From assembly GCA_001599935.1 (NCBI GenBank), contig BCIJ01000010.1, forward strand, positions 139,081-203,080: a stretch of DNA of 64,000 nucleotides, given 5' to 3'. A program made the position numbers and the translations under genes. How positions within the stretch are numbered: position 1 is the stretch's first letter; each line of letters starts with the position of its first letter. This DNA comes from Holtermannia corniformis. Lineage: Eukaryota > Basidiomycota > Tremellomycetes > Holtermanniales. This document shows, in pieces, positions 32,934 through 44,362 of this stretch. A model generated the notes under the pieces. It was not told the DNA's origin, made no database searches, and saw only the letters and a list, made by a program, of their open reading frames with translations.

Positions 32934-35035
32934 TCAAAAGGACAGGGTCGAGAGCCCGAGCGAGTATACGAATCCCTGCCAGTCGTCGGCTGGGTTCTTG
33001 CCCTGATCCAGTGCTATTCTTGTGGTCAGCAACCCTGCGGTCGGGCCGGTCGGACGCACCCTCCCAGACCATGTCGATGAGGATTTGGTTCCGTGTCAGA
33101 TCGCGTCGGTGCATTGGTTCTAGCTTGCGGAGGACGTGGTGCGCGCGCTGGCGCTCTGCGCCGCTAGCGGTGAACGCGGCCTGAGCGAGAGCGATCAGAA
33201 GGCTATGAATGTCAGTCATGTCACTTGCTTGAGCGATCCACGCACCCGCGCGATGTCGGTCCTTCGATGATTGCGTTTTCCACCAAGTCGAGCATCGCCG
33301 TCACCGAAGCCGCAATGCGCGGCTCGGAAGGTGACAAGCCCAACGTTGTCCACAGCCTATCTGTCAGCTAACATCATACCGAGTCGAAACGCACAAATGA
33401 ATCGTCGTCGCATGACTCATGAGCATGTTGCCGAGGGTGATCTGTAGATGTCAGCAAGCTTTTGTGCTACCCAGGACGACTTACTCGCGGATGAATGTGC
33501 GCACTCGCGGGCGAGAGCCAGTACGGTGCCTCTAAAAGGAGTTGTTGAACCTCCTTTTCGATGTTCAGCCGTAACTGGAGGAGGTTCGGGACTCCCACTC
33601 CCGCATCCTGGGGTGGTTCATCGGCCTCGAGCAGCGAGAGCTTGCGGACATCGGGTGCGATAGCGTACAGTCCTTGAGCGGACGCATTGACGCGGGCAAC
33701 CTGTCGAATGTCAGCCGACCGAACCTGACTGTACCACGCTACTGACTCTGGAAAGGTATTCCATCACACCTCTGCAGGTTGTCAACAATCCCGTGGGTGC
33801 GCACGGCAGACTGACCTTGCAACACCAAAACCGCCAGGTACACTATCTGCGATATCAGCTGGCAGATCGTCTGCAGGCTCGGTCAGTCTTGCACGCTTGG
33901 TCACGACCGTACGCACCGTACCACCAATCGTCCCAGGCCTCGAGCAGCTTTGGTTGCTCGTCTTTGATGTACGACGCAACAACGTCGTAGCATGTGATCT
34001 GCTCGCACAGGAACCGCCGTGTCCGAGTGTCTCGTGCAGCTATGAATGCTCGAGGACCGCCGCAGATGGTGATGAGGGATACGGCTAGGGTCAATGGCCG
34101 GAGCCAGTCGGTGCCGGCGGAGAAGCGCTGCCAAGAGTCAGTCATGCTCGACGCCGATCCGACACCCGCTCACGTCCAGATAGATCAAGCTGAGGCATGC
34201 TGCGATTGCAATGTCGAAATCGTCGGCGGTCGACTTGCCCGGCGACAGCGCCTGGGTGAGCAGCTTGAGAGCCTCTTCGCGCAGGACTTTGCTCTGCAGC
34301 ACAAACGAGTTCTCCTGCGGCTGGCCGGCTGCATCGAGCAAGAAGCCGGATCCACTGACGCGGTAGCCGATTTCGAACGACGCGAATGCAAAGATGGCCT
34401 TGCGCAGGGCCTCTTGAAAAGCATTCACGCCCGGAGGGGACCGAAGAGCCAGGCGGCAATGCAAGGTGACCCACGGGTTCTCAAGCGGGGTAGCGGGCAG
34501 GATGAGAAAGTTGTGTATGGACTCGGTGAGGTAGTGGTGGAACAGAAAGCGTTGCTCGGTCAACGGAAAGTAGACGAGCAGCTCGTCGGGTGAAGGAGGG
34601 ATCGAGATGAGGGATGTGATCTCTGGGCCTTCTTGCACGGCATCGTTGGTCCACCGAACGTTGGACTGTGCCGGTCCTGGTGGGTTCGAAGGTCCAGCTT
34701 CGGCGTTACTCTCTGGCGAGTAGATTGAATCGCTGCGAGACGGTTGACGGGGTGGGTACGGTCGAGCCGACTTTGCGCTCGACTGCAAGTTTGGATACTC
34801 GCACTGCCGAATGCGATCAGCTTGAACGGTTCACAGAGCATCCACTCACGAGCTCATCGCGACGTGCACAAGCGGCACACTTTGGCTTTTCTTCAGAACA
34901 CTTTACTCGTCGGACTCTGCAAGCCTTGCACCCTCCCGCACTCTTTGTATGCCACTTTTTCACGCGCGGCTTGGCCGAGTTCCTGACCTCCCTCTGCGAC
35001 TCCTGGCCATTCTCCGACACTGTTATCGACTCCAT
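32934..35035 (-). CDS. Zn2Cys6 fungal transcription factor
   Basis: Nuclear DNA-binding regulator. It starts MESITVSENGQESQREVRNS; the zinc cluster CKACRVRRVKCSEEKPKCAA then CARRDEL is completed across an intron by CEYPNLQ, giving the canonical C-x2-C-x6-C-x5-C-x2-C-x6-C. The fungal regulatory region follows (TEQRFLFHHYLTESIHNFLI, AFQEALRKAIFAFASFEIGY, FDIAIAACLSLIYLDV, RDTRTRRFLCEQITCYDVVA, EAWDDWWYGAYG, ITLGNMLMSHATTIHLWTTL, RAHHVLRKLEPMHRRDLTRN). The last intron (ctgac, ends agaatag) joins to ALDQGKNPADDWQGFVYSLG then LSTLSF and the stop. It sits between HRI1 and the amine permease, so it is a candidate local regulator of the permease, agmatinase and ALDH genes. Confidence 0.85.
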
Positions 35036-35183
35036 GTCGTCGTTGTCGTCGTCGTCGTCCACCCGATCCTGCTTATAGCGTCTGAATGAACGGGAGCAGA
35101 TCCCAGTGTTGGGTTCCTTGAGGGCGGCTGACTCGTTCTGGAGACGGGCTTGCCGTGTGGGTCACTCGTACATGTGCATAGTC

Positions 35184-37169
35184 CTACAAGCCCTTGTCAT
35201 TGCCCTCGAATCCCGTCGCGCTCGCGCCGCCGCCGTTGACGGTGAAAGAATCAAGCGCACGGTCAGCATACTGCTTGGCCACCCACTCGTCCGACGTCGG
35301 GCCGTGAAAGTGGTGGCGGGCATAGAGGAACCAGTCGAGCAGGGAGAGCGTGCCAATGATCCCAAGGACGACAATGGCGTAGTCTGCTAGCCGTTAGCAC
35401 GAATCGCTCACGCTACCCTGGCGACTCACTCATGGTCGCTCCGTCCGGCTCGCTCGTGAGCGGGAACAGCCAGATGACGGTCGCAAACGTCGTCCAGAGC
35501 ACCACGACCGTGTTGGCGACCCAACCAAACTTGCCCAGGCTGAACCATCGACCTTCACCGAGCTTTCTGCCGCTCAGCATCGAGCACACGGTCGGGATCA
35601 GGAAGGACAGGTACGACAGGATGATGGCGCTGCCGACTATCGAGTTGTACGCTGTTGTCGATGCAAGGTAGAGAATACCGACAATGGCGACGGGGATCGA
35701 CGGCAGGATGCTGGCGAGCACTGGAACGTTGAGCCGTGGCGAAATGTGCGAGATCGGGCGGGAAAAGGGAACGGCCTTGTCGCATGCCAGTGACCACAGG
35801 AGCCGGCTGCTGGATTGCAGGCAGGCGTTGCCGGCAACGACAAAGGCCATGATCGTGAACACGAACAACACGGTCGCGCCAACACGGCTCTGCGTCGCTT
35901 GCGCCATGATCTCAAGGAACGGTACGCTTCGCCGGTCAGTGATATTCAACCCAAGCATGAACAACTCACTATGCAAGAGCAACAGCGTCGTAGTCTTGCA
36001 CAGTGTAGAGCAAAGCCAGAGCGGTCGCAAACGCAGTCGCGAACCTGCGGTTCCCGTCAGCCACATTCAAGGTAGTTTGCGGGCCGCTCACGAAGTCAAA
36101 ACGGTGCAGACGAGGCCGATCGGGATGTCCCGCGCCGGCCTCTGCGAGTCTTCGGCCAGATGCGTCGAGCTGTCGAGCCCCAGGTAGCAGTATGCCGGGT
36201 TGATGAGCCCGGTGGAGACGACGACGAACGCGTTCGACCATCCGATGTCGTTGGTGTAGGTGCTCCAGACCGACCTAGCACGGGTCAGCGACGGAACCTT
36301 GTAGTGGAAAGATGGACGCACGCGTGAGGCTGGTAGGATGGCGCACAGGCCACACACGAGATCACGATCGCGAGGAAGACGGTGGTCCCGGCGTAGACTG
36401 TCGGTCGAGTCAGCTGCTGATGATCCGTCTAGGTAACAACTCACTAAAGGCAGTGCCAACCCATGGGACGCGAACAGCCAGCAGGATGTTGTAAAGCGTG
36501 CTGAAAACGAGCATGGCAATGTAAATCAGGAAGACGTGCCACCGCTGGATCACAATGCTTGGGTTCCACAGTTGCGCCAACGACATCATGTACTGGCCGT
36601 GGATCACAAAGACGGTTGCGCTATACGGATTCAGCTTTTGGGGCTGCAAGAGGCGCTGCACCGACCTGATGACCATCCACGCAAAGATGGAGATTGCGCC
36701 TGTTGCAAACGAGATCTGGCGCCGGAACCGAGCAGGCGCGAGAACGCTGGCCCAGACGTACTGATCAATGTCAGCTTGGAACTTTGGCCTGAACGAGGGA
36801 ACGCACTTGACCGCCGGCCGAGGGCATTGCCGAGCTCAGCTCTGCAAGCGTGACGGCAATGAACATGTTCATGATCCCGGTGAACATCAAGCCATAGATG
36901 ATGGTCGCCGCGCCGCCTTGACTGAGACCGACGATCAATGTGCCTGAGAAAAAAAGATCAGTATGCTCCGATGATAGGTTTGCACCACACCAACCCGAGA
37001 TGCCACTCCAGCCGTTTGAGACCTCCAATCCAAACCCGATGATTGCAAGCATGGACATGTTCTTCTTGAGCCTGCCCTCGTGCTCGATCGGGGCCACGGC
37101 CGCGGCCTCGACGACCCTACTGACGGCCGCGTCGGAATCGACATTACTCGTCGTCTTCTTCATGTCCAT
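35184..37169 (-). CDS. APC-family amine/GABA-type permease
   Basis: A membrane carrier of the yeast UGA4/HNM1 type (GABA, choline, polyamine or amino acid). Cytosolic N-terminus MDMKKTTSNVDSDAAVSRVV, then NMSMLAIIGFGLEVSNGWSG, GTLIVGLSQGGAATIIYGLM, NMFIAVTLAELSSAMPSAGG and Q. This set of motifs is typical of that subfamily. Further segments: VFLIYIAMLVFSTLYNILLA, AFVVVSTGLINPAYCYLGLD, HLAEDSQRPARDIPIGLV, ATVLFVFTIMAFVVAGNACL, SSRLLWSLACDKAVPF, YNSIVGSAIILSYLSFLIPT, VVVLWTTFATVIWLFPLTSE, and YAIVVLGIIGTLSLLDWFLY then ARHHFHGP near the end. Many short introns. A second in-frame ATG lies two codons in. It is divergent from the agmatinase (264-bp gap), suggesting shared control; the substrate is inferred from this. 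Confidence 0.85.
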
Positions 37170-37433
37170 TCGATCGGAGTTCAGTGTTCAAGGGCACGGC
37201 GCGTTCCCAACGTTCTATAGCTCGCTCAGAACACTATCGGACCTCGTTTGCGCAGAGCAGTGGCCGGGTGACAAGCTCGTTTAGCGAGGTCAACTGAGCT
37301 GCTGCTCCCCGCGCTCACGGCAACTCGCTTCTACGGGAACGAGCTCGTCGCGCGGGGAAGCCGGAGCGAGGCCAAAAGTCAAGAGCGCGGTTGCTGGTCG
37401 TGTGCTGCTCTGGACGATTGATCACCCGGCAGG
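37170..37433. promoter_or_regulatory. Divergent promoter of permease and agmatinase
   Basis: 264 bp between the two ATGs. CGG-containing words that a zinc-cluster factor might read occur (cgatcggag near 37171, gccggagcg near 37360), but no clear everted or inverted pair stands out. Confidence 0.4.
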
Positions 37434-39119
37434 ATGAGGACACAGGCATTGGCAGTTGCAGCCTTGGGCGTGGTAGCCGGCGTCGTGGCGCACGGCGACC
37501 ACGGTGCGACAGACGACGAGTGGGGTGAGTCCATGTCAGACGTACGGGAGTCGCCAGACCAGAGGGGCTGTTGCGAGCACCGACACATTGTGCAAACTCT
37601 TTCTGCTACAGTGCTGACCGAGTCTAGGACTCAAGTACGGCCCGCTGCCCGACCTCTCGTTTTCCGGCATCAACACCTTTGCCCACCTGGACCACCACAA
37701 GTGCCTCAACACGCAGAAACCGTTCGACGTCGCCATCCTCGGTGTACCCTTTGACGTGAGCTCTCACCAAACGTTGCGATCGTACGCACCTTATCACCGC
37801 ACAGACGGCCGTGTCCTTTCGCCCTGGCGCTCGCTTTGGCCCCCATGCGATCCGCTCTGGCTCCCGTCGGCACGCTCCATCACGAGGCTACTCCATCCCA
37901 TGGGGCTTCAACCCGTTCATCGAGGGATACAACATTGTGCGTGAGCCGGGCAACAGAATGCAGGGCTGACGTGGGCTGTCTAGGTCGATTGCGGCGATAT
38001 CCCAGTTTCACCCTACGACCAGGCCCTCGCGCTCGACCAGATCAGGACAGCCTACAACACCCTGCTTGCCCGACCGGTCGCCACAGAGTATGCTGAAGAG
38101 CACGGCGGGACAAAGAAGCTTGCCCTGGACGGCAAGGAGCACGGCAAGATCATCACCCTCGGTGGCGATCATACCGTCTTGCTCCCGATCTTGGGTGCCT
38201 TGAGTGATATCTATGGTATGCCTGCGATGCCATCTACGAAGCCTGACATCCGTAGGTCCCGTCAGTGTCATTCACTTTGACGCCCACTTGGACACCTGGA
38301 ATGGCAACTTTTACGTCGGCGCCTCGACCGATCAGTCCAAGATTGTATGTTCGCGTCAGGCTCATCGACCTCGCTCACACCTCTTCAGACGCACGGCACG
38401 TTCTTCTGGAAGGCCGCAGAGCAGGGCTTCATCACCAACACGTCTTCGATCCACGCTGGGATTCGAACTCGTCTTTCAGTACGTCCATCCCGCTCGGCAA
38501 CCGCACGCACTGACTTGGCGTTAGGGCATTGAAGACTTGCATCACGACGCTGCCGTCGGGTTCGACCTCTTGACAACAGACGACATTGATGATGTCGGTG
38601 CGCAAGGCATCATTGACCGGATCCGAGCTAGGATCGGAGACAGGCCGGTGTAGTATGTCGAGCAGTCTGGTCGATGGTCGGGGCTGACACTGGCAGCCTT
38701 TCCTTTGACATTGACACGATTGATCCCAGCATGGCACCGGCCAGTGAGTTGCGTCGCGCCTCCAACGTGAGGGTGCTAACCAACCACAGCTGGTACCCCT
38801 GAATCGGGCGGCTGGACCATGCGCGAGGTCAAGCGCATCCTCCGCGGTCTGCACGGTCTCAACTTTGTGCGTTGGCTTGCCTTGATGGAATGTCATGGAT
38901 CTGACGTTATCGCAGGTCGGTGCCGACGTCGTCGAGGTTTCACCCGGATACGACCATGCCGAAGTGACTGCCATGGCCGCCGCCGACCTCGTTCAAGAGT
39001 TCCTCGCACTCATGGTCAAGAAGGGCAAGCGGGTGCCATCGATCTCGCGCGGTGTGTTGGCCGAGCCAGTACCGAGCGCTGATGCAGACGCGGTCGCCTC
39101 GGAGCACGACGAGCTGTGA
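37434..39119 (+). CDS. Agmatinase-type ureohydrolase with signal peptide and HDEL
   Basis: Hydrolyses agmatine (or a related guanidino compound) to an amine and urea using two Mn ions. Exon 1 gives a clear signal peptide ([20 protein letters not shown] then [10 protein letters not shown]). After an intron: [40 protein letters not shown] and ARFGPHAIR. Metal-site motifs: [35 protein letters not shown] and [20 protein letters not shown], then ESGGWTMRE and [13 protein letters not shown]. All conserved Asp/His ligands are visible. The protein ends AVASEHDEL, an ER-retention signal of the same type as on the GRP94 gene here, so the enzyme is predicted to be ER-resident rather than secreted. Eight or so short introns. 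Confidence 0.9.
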
Positions 39120-39415
39120 TGAGACGTACAGCATGATGCATTACATAAGTGAATACGACTTCGGCTCATGGTACACTACAGTGTTCACACACATGGCTGC
39201 TTTATACTGCGATCAAGCGCGAAAGGATGTGCAACATGTGCACTCCTTTAGCCAGTGTAAGGTGGATTCATGTCGGAGCTGTCGCAGTGGCGGGCGTGTG
39301 CCGGATCTTAGTTAATGCTTGATTCAACATTGGAGAGCCGTCGGCTCTGCAACAGCGCTATAAAGCGACGCCTCGACCGCGCACTCTCGATACCACCCAA
39401 CCCCACCATCGAGTA
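39120..39415. promoter_or_regulatory. Intergenic with TATA box (39359-39365) of next small gene
   Basis: TATAAAG lies 57 bp before the ATG at 39416. The rest is agmatinase 3' UTR and promoter DNA with no ORF of interest. Confidence 0.5.
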
Positions 39416-39673
39416 ATGTCTACGACCCTCCAAAGAACTTCCACCGTCTCAAAGTGCCCTGCCGCCGAGCCGCCGCACGAGCACACTGTGACTGCGTCAT
39501 TCGAACAAGCAGATGGCGAGATCAATGTCACCTTCAACGATGAGTGCTCGTATCGTAACAATTGGACGGAGAGCCACTCTGCCGAGTCTTGGGCTCGTCG
39601 TGGTACCCGCGTGAGCACAGGCAGCATGCAGCGCGACGAGACGGGTGCCATCATCAAGGAGCGCCAGGTCTGA
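39416..39673 (+). CDS. Small protein with C-x6-H-x-H motif (85 aa)
   Basis: Unknown function. MSTTLQRTSTVSKCPAAEPP then HEHTVTASFEQADGEINVTF, NDECSYRNNWTES and HSAESWARRGTRVS. Cys, six residues, H-E-H, then twenty residues to the next Cys. Exactly the same spacing (C-x6-HxH-x20-C) is found in the gene at 45778-45536, and the first half of the pattern in four more proteins counting that one. The tail (HSAESWARRG) also recalls TEHWETRSGS of the 27457 product, linking the two groups. No signal peptide; a promoter TATA box is present. Confidence 0.6.
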   Translation: MSTTLQRTSTVSKCPAAEPPHEHTVTASFEQADGEINVTFNDECSYRNNWTESHSAESWARRGTRVSTGSMQRDETGAIIKERQV

Positions 39674-40023
39674 CCTGCTAGTCATAGTCATGCAATCGGT
39701 GACAACACCCTGCACATCGCGGCCAGAGGCCGGGTTTGATTGAGCCTCGCAAGGGAGACAAGCGACCCGCTTATCGCAAGTACATGAAAGGGGATGAGCG
39801 CGCGATAGTAGATCTGTCTCGCACCTGTTGCGGCGTACGGTACAGACTGCTTGAATCCCAGATAGCAAGCGATCGGGACCTCTGGACGATGAGATCACCC
39901 GTGTTCTGACGTAGGTACATACCTTTGTGTGCTCGAACCATTCGACCGGTCACGACCGGTCGAGAAGTCGTGTCGCCGTTTCCGCCAGCACGAACGGAAC
40001 CGGACGATCCCCTCTTCACTCGG
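39674..40023. promoter_or_regulatory. Intergenic with tandem CGACCGGTC palindromic words
   Basis: At 39943-39962 the word CGACCGGTC occurs twice, 11 bp apart and separated by one base pair plus the next C. Each copy lies in a palindromic decamer (CGACCGGTCG, perfect for the second copy). They are about 60-80 bp before the TATA box of the gene at 40061 and look like a paired operator. Otherwise nothing. Confidence 0.45.
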
Positions 40024-40030
40024 TATAAAA
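40024..40030 (+). promoter_or_regulatory. TATA box of small C-x6-H-x-H gene
   Basis: TATAAAA, 37 bp before the ATG at 40061, with a short leader ending ctcaccATG. It is the best TATA box in the window. Confidence 0.6.
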
Positions 40031-40060
40031 CCATACGGAACGCATCGCCTGTTTCTCACC

Positions 40061-40297
40061 ATGTCTGCACCAGCTCCTTCGACCTGCACGTGCAATTGCT
40101 GCACTGGCACTTGCAACCCTTCAGAACCGAATCATGTCCACACTCACGCGTCCACCTGGCAGCCCCTGACCAACTTTTCTGGCGGGTTCAACATCTGGCC
40201 TATGCAGAACACTCCGAGTGTGGCCCAGCCTGGACCGAATCAGGTTGCGCAGTTTGCGACGCAGCCTCAAGCCTTTGGAGGTGCGCAACGCCAGTGA
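40061..40297 (+). CDS. Small Cys-rich protein with C-x6-H-x-H motif (78 aa)
   Basis: MSAPAPSTCTCNCCTGTCNP then SEPNHVHTHASTWQPL, FSGGFNIWPMQNTP and a Gln/Pro/Ala tail. Five Cys lie in the first 18 residues; the last is followed by exactly six residues and H-V-H-T-H. The paralogues lack the CTCNCC start, and this one lacks the later Cys, so it is a diverged member. It could bind metal through the Cys/His cluster (inference). TATA box 37 bp upstream and a candidate paired operator before it. Confidence 0.6.
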   Translation: MSAPAPSTCTCNCCTGTCNPSEPNHVHTHASTWQPLTNFSGGFNIWPMQNTPSVAQPGPNQVAQFATQPQAFGGAQRQ

Positions 40298-40391
40298 TTC
40301 GTAGTCGTGCCACGCCATTCGAAAGCCAGACATGATCGTACATGATTTCATGGATCTGCTTCCTGCCCGTCAAGGGTACCACTGTACAGTC

Positions 40392-43300
40392 TCACTCGTC
40401 GTTGCCCTTTTCAAAGTTTGCAATCGCTTGACCAACGGATCCGGGGCGCGCGCCGTCGCGGCGGAACTGGGCGTGTCAGCTGCAGACCATTAGCAAGCGA
40501 CTGACGTACGGCACCAGCGTTGGCCGATCCGTGTTTCTTGTTCGGCTTGTAGTCATTCACGTCAATGTTGCGGTGCACGCGGGGCTCTTCAGCAGCAGTC
40601 AGCACCGGTGAAGATGAGCGTGCGTCATTGCTACCCAAGCTGGCGCTCGCTGTGTGCGACACGACTCGCTGTGGAGGTGGCCGAGGGCCACGCGCACCTA
40701 CGACGTACATCAGCATCGTCTTGTTACCCAGGATTAGAGCACAACTCACCTCTTGGTCCTCGTAGCCGTGATGCCTCGCCCGAACCCGCCCTTGAGAGGG
40801 TCGAAGCACCGGTACCAATCGTCTTGTCGAGCACCGGCGACTCGTTCGTCGTCGAAGCAGATTGAGGCAATGGCACAGACTCCGGGATCGGCCCCGTCGC
40901 CGCCTGCGCTTCCTCTGCAATCGGCGGGTTCTCGGGACTACCGGCTCGCGGAGGGTGTTGCTTGTGATGCTGCAACTCGAGAAGCTCGTGCAGGTCCGCG
41001 CCATCGGTCAAGCTGCTGCGCGAGATGCGCTGGTCGACAATGGCAGTCCGCTTGCGTACAGGCATGACCCGCTCCGATTCGCGCTTCTTGCGCTCGACGA
41101 GGGCAGGGAACACGTCAGAGTAAAGCGACAGCAGGTCGGCGAAGAACAGCGATGCAGTACGATCTTGAATGGTGAGTTCCGACTCGAATTGCGGTCTCAA
41201 GACGGCTGCGCGGGTTCAGCAAGTTGCGCAGGCGCAGGCACGGGACGTACTCCTCCCAAGCGACAAAGCAAGCTTTGTGATGTACACCTCATCCGTCTCC
41301 TCCGACGTCGTGCTCTTGATCAAGCTAGTGACATGTCAGCTCCATCATAGCTTGGAAGGCCTAGGCTCACCCATGCAAGTGACCGACCAAAGCGTCAAGC
41401 ACGTAGAGTTGAATGCTCGGAAGTCGACCGAGGACATTACCGACTTCCTCCGTCTTGTCCGTGCTCTGGTCTGCGCCAACAGTAGGGTACAGCGCCTTGG
41501 CATCCTGCCAACCTTCCCAGCCCATGACGGGTGGGCTCAATTCGAGCAAGAACAACTTCAAGGTGCCCGCAACGATCGGCACGTTGAACTTTTTGATGGC
41601 TTCGAGCAGGTCATCCGCACTGCGTGATGGATCGTTGAGCTGTGCGCGAAGCTGGTGTGTTTCGACCAGAGGGACTTCATAGATCCAACTCCGGCGTCGT
41701 TCTACTCATCAGCATCAGCCTGACAGTGTGGCTATGCAATTCGCGCGCTCACCTTCGTCCGGCAGTTCTCCGTACATCTCATCAAGAGCCTTGAACAGGG
41801 CAACGAGCACATCAGGGATCGCGCCCTTGGGCCGTTGCGGCGCATTGACAAGGGTCTTCCACCCCTGTTCTCCAGACCACTTGCGCAAGTCGATCCCAAA
41901 CGCCACTTCAGGGTGCTCCTGCTCCAAGCTCTCGTAGATGTGCGGGTGGGGACGCTGGACCAGTCAGTCCTTGTAGGCGGTACGCAAGGTTTGCTACCCA
42001 CGAATGGCCCTGTGCGGTTTCCCTCGATCAAAGCTACGATGCTACATGTGTCAGCGGATATACTGGAACGTGCAAGGACGTACTCGGCATCGGGATGGTA
42101 AGCCTCAATCGACAATCCAGTGCTCTTCTGCAGCTCAGCCAGCTTGGGTGCCAGCTTTGCCAACGCCTCTTCGTACTGCTTCAACACTGCAGACTTTGGT
42201 CAGCTCTACTAAACCACTGCTCCGTTGCACGTACCCGTCTTGACGACGCCTCCACGCTCCTTTTCCCACCGCTCCCAGACCCGAAGTCCCTGCTCGATGC
42301 GTTCTTCGAGCGACAGACGGAGCGATTCGAGCTTTTTGACGCCGTTCCGATATTCATCGTCGGCCTTGTGCGCCTCGCGCCTGGCACGAACGTGGACTGG
42401 TTCATCGGATGACGAGTTGGCGAGCGCCGACGGCAAATACGATCGCAGGAGCGAAGGAAAGTGCGAGTTGCTGGATGAACTCTCGATTGGGTTCTATCCT
42501 AGTCAGGCAGATCCACGATGAGGACAGTACGTACAGAGAGCTTGAGAACATAGTGCGAGTCTGCAGTCGCCTCGAAGCCGCGGCCGACGCCGATCCGGGC
42601 CATCAAGCCCCAGCTCAGGATTTCGGCAGCTGCCTCTTCAGCGCGCTCCCAGTCGCGACCAAAGCCCTCGACATTGTCGACAAGCCAGTCGACAATCTCT
42701 TCTCCCGAGGCCGTGTTGTTGTAAGTTCCCAGAATGGTCGTTTTGGACCGCGTGCGAGGGGCATCCGAGTTGACAGGGGATTCGGCCGAGTAGGGCGGGG
42801 GTGTGGTCAGCAAGTGGTGTTCCAGGTGCTCAAGAAGCGAGCGAAGGGCCGCTTGCGGTAGCGAGAGACCCGAGAGGAGGACAGGCGGCGGCGGTGACGA
42901 TGGCATCGGCGAGCCCGGAATGTTCTTTGGCGGCACGATTGGCAGCGGTGTCGGCATCTCACCGGGGTTGGTCGGCGGCTGAAACGGCTCTTCTCTCCCG
43001 TCATCGTCGTCGTCATCGTCGTCAGGCATTGCAGAGGGAGGCGGCGGCAGACGAGTGATAGATGCCGCACGAAGCTTGGCGCTGATTCGGTCGTTGACGG
43101 TGCCGGACCGGCGGAGGGGCTTGGGCGATGCGGGAACATCCTTGATGGAACCGGACAGAGATGGTTTCTTGGGAGAATGGGTATAGCCGTCGACTGGCGA
43201 CTTGTTCGAGATGGACGGACTGGTAGTTGACGGCGCGAATTTGGCACTGCGCGGTTAGCTTTGGCGACTGGGAGTCTGCCACGTTCGACCTACTCGTCTT

Positions 43301-44050
43301 CGGCGTCATCTGCAGCCCGCGACTTGGCCATATAAGCCTGCTTGAGCTGCGGAACGCTCAGCCGTACGATCATGCATTCGACTCAGCCGACATACCTTGG
43401 CGACATCCGCCGACCCAGTCTCCCATCCCTTCACAGCCCCTTGTTTACCCAACACTTCCTCGCGACCTTTCTTGACCCTCGCTTCATGAGCTTCGCTCCA
43501 AGCTCGGAACGGTGCAAGAACACGGTCCTCGAGTTCTTTGGCAAGTGCTTCATGGGCTTGGCCACGAGCCGATGACGCGCCGGTCAAGGACAGGAGGGTG
43601 TGCTGGAGCGACGCCCCGCCGGAAGAGGTGGCGCTCAACGAGGAGATGGGCGGGTTCTGTAGGGTGTTGGCGAGTTGCCCACTGGCCTTTGCTTGGGACT
43701 GGGCAACACGTCAGCGATGTCACCGAGGGGCGATGTTGAGCACGGACCTGGATGAACGCGATAATGTCCTTGTTCTCGACACATCCCTACGACCTGTTAG
43801 CATGGCCGCACATCGGATAGCACATATTGCAACGCGTGGAGAATACATCGAGTGCAAGTCGGCAGGTGCTAACAGTAGCCGCACTGCTGTAAGAACCCTC
43901 GGCCACTGCGGCCTGCATCCTTTGAGGTGATCCGCCGCATCTCCGGTAACCCACCTTGTCCAGCTGCTTGAACAGCGTCTCCAGGCCTGTGCGGTAGTCT
44001 GACGACCAGAACGAGTTGTGGAATGTCGGCGGAAGGGTGATAGGGGCCAT
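40392..44050 (-). CDS. RGD2-type Rho GTPase-activating protein (F-BAR, DEP, RhoGAP)
   Basis: Cortical regulator of Rho/Cdc42 GTPases. Start at 44050: MAPITLPPTFHNSFWSSDYR then TGLETLFKQLDKV, the FCH/F-BAR entry. More F-BAR helices follow (RVLAPFRAWSEAHEARVKKG, KGWETGSADVAK). After an acidic Pro-rich insert comes a DEP domain (LPQAALRSLLEHLEHHLLTT, GEEIVDWLVDNVEGFGRDWE, MARIGVGRGFEATADSHYVL). More coiled helices follow (LKQYEEALAKLAPKLAELQK). The RhoGAP region has GIDLRKWSGEQGW, AIPDVLVALFKALDEMYGEL, SWIYEVPLVETHQLRAQLND, GTLKLFLLELSPPVM and SIQLYVLDALVGHLH. The tail is Ser/Pro-rich and ends GQAIANFEKGNDE. Yeast Rgd2 has the same domain order. The usual catalytic 'GIFR' reads WIYE here. Confidence 0.8.
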
Positions 44051-44362
44051 GATGGGGGCTGTACACGGCCGAACGCGTCGGGACGGTGCTGAACCTGTGT
44101 GGTTTCGCCGGCTAGACTGTTCTAGGGTGGCTCGAGATGCAGGTGTGCTCTTGCCGGCGCTCTCGAGTGCGTCTTGCTGTCTGGAACAATCTCGAGATGG
44201 TCCAAGAAGCCGTGGGTGGTGGCGAGGATGTTGCAAGCGGGGAAGACGCGAGGCACCCAAGTGGCGTCCTTCTCCGTGGCACTGGGTCACCGCATCGTCG
44301 TAACATCGATCAGGTATAGAGCCTAGATGGTAGACTATTCCGACTGTATATAGTGTAGCAAG
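44051..44362. other. Intergenic upstream of RGD2-like gene
   Basis: About 310 bp: the promoter and 5' UTR of the RGD2-like gene and the 3' UTR of the small gene at 44590-44363. I see no other feature. Confidence 0.45.

Noticed and set aside
34668..35078. 136-codon plus-strand ORF
   Set aside because: Antisense shadow of the Zn2Cys6 factor; its long Ser run is the mirror of GAC/GAT codons.
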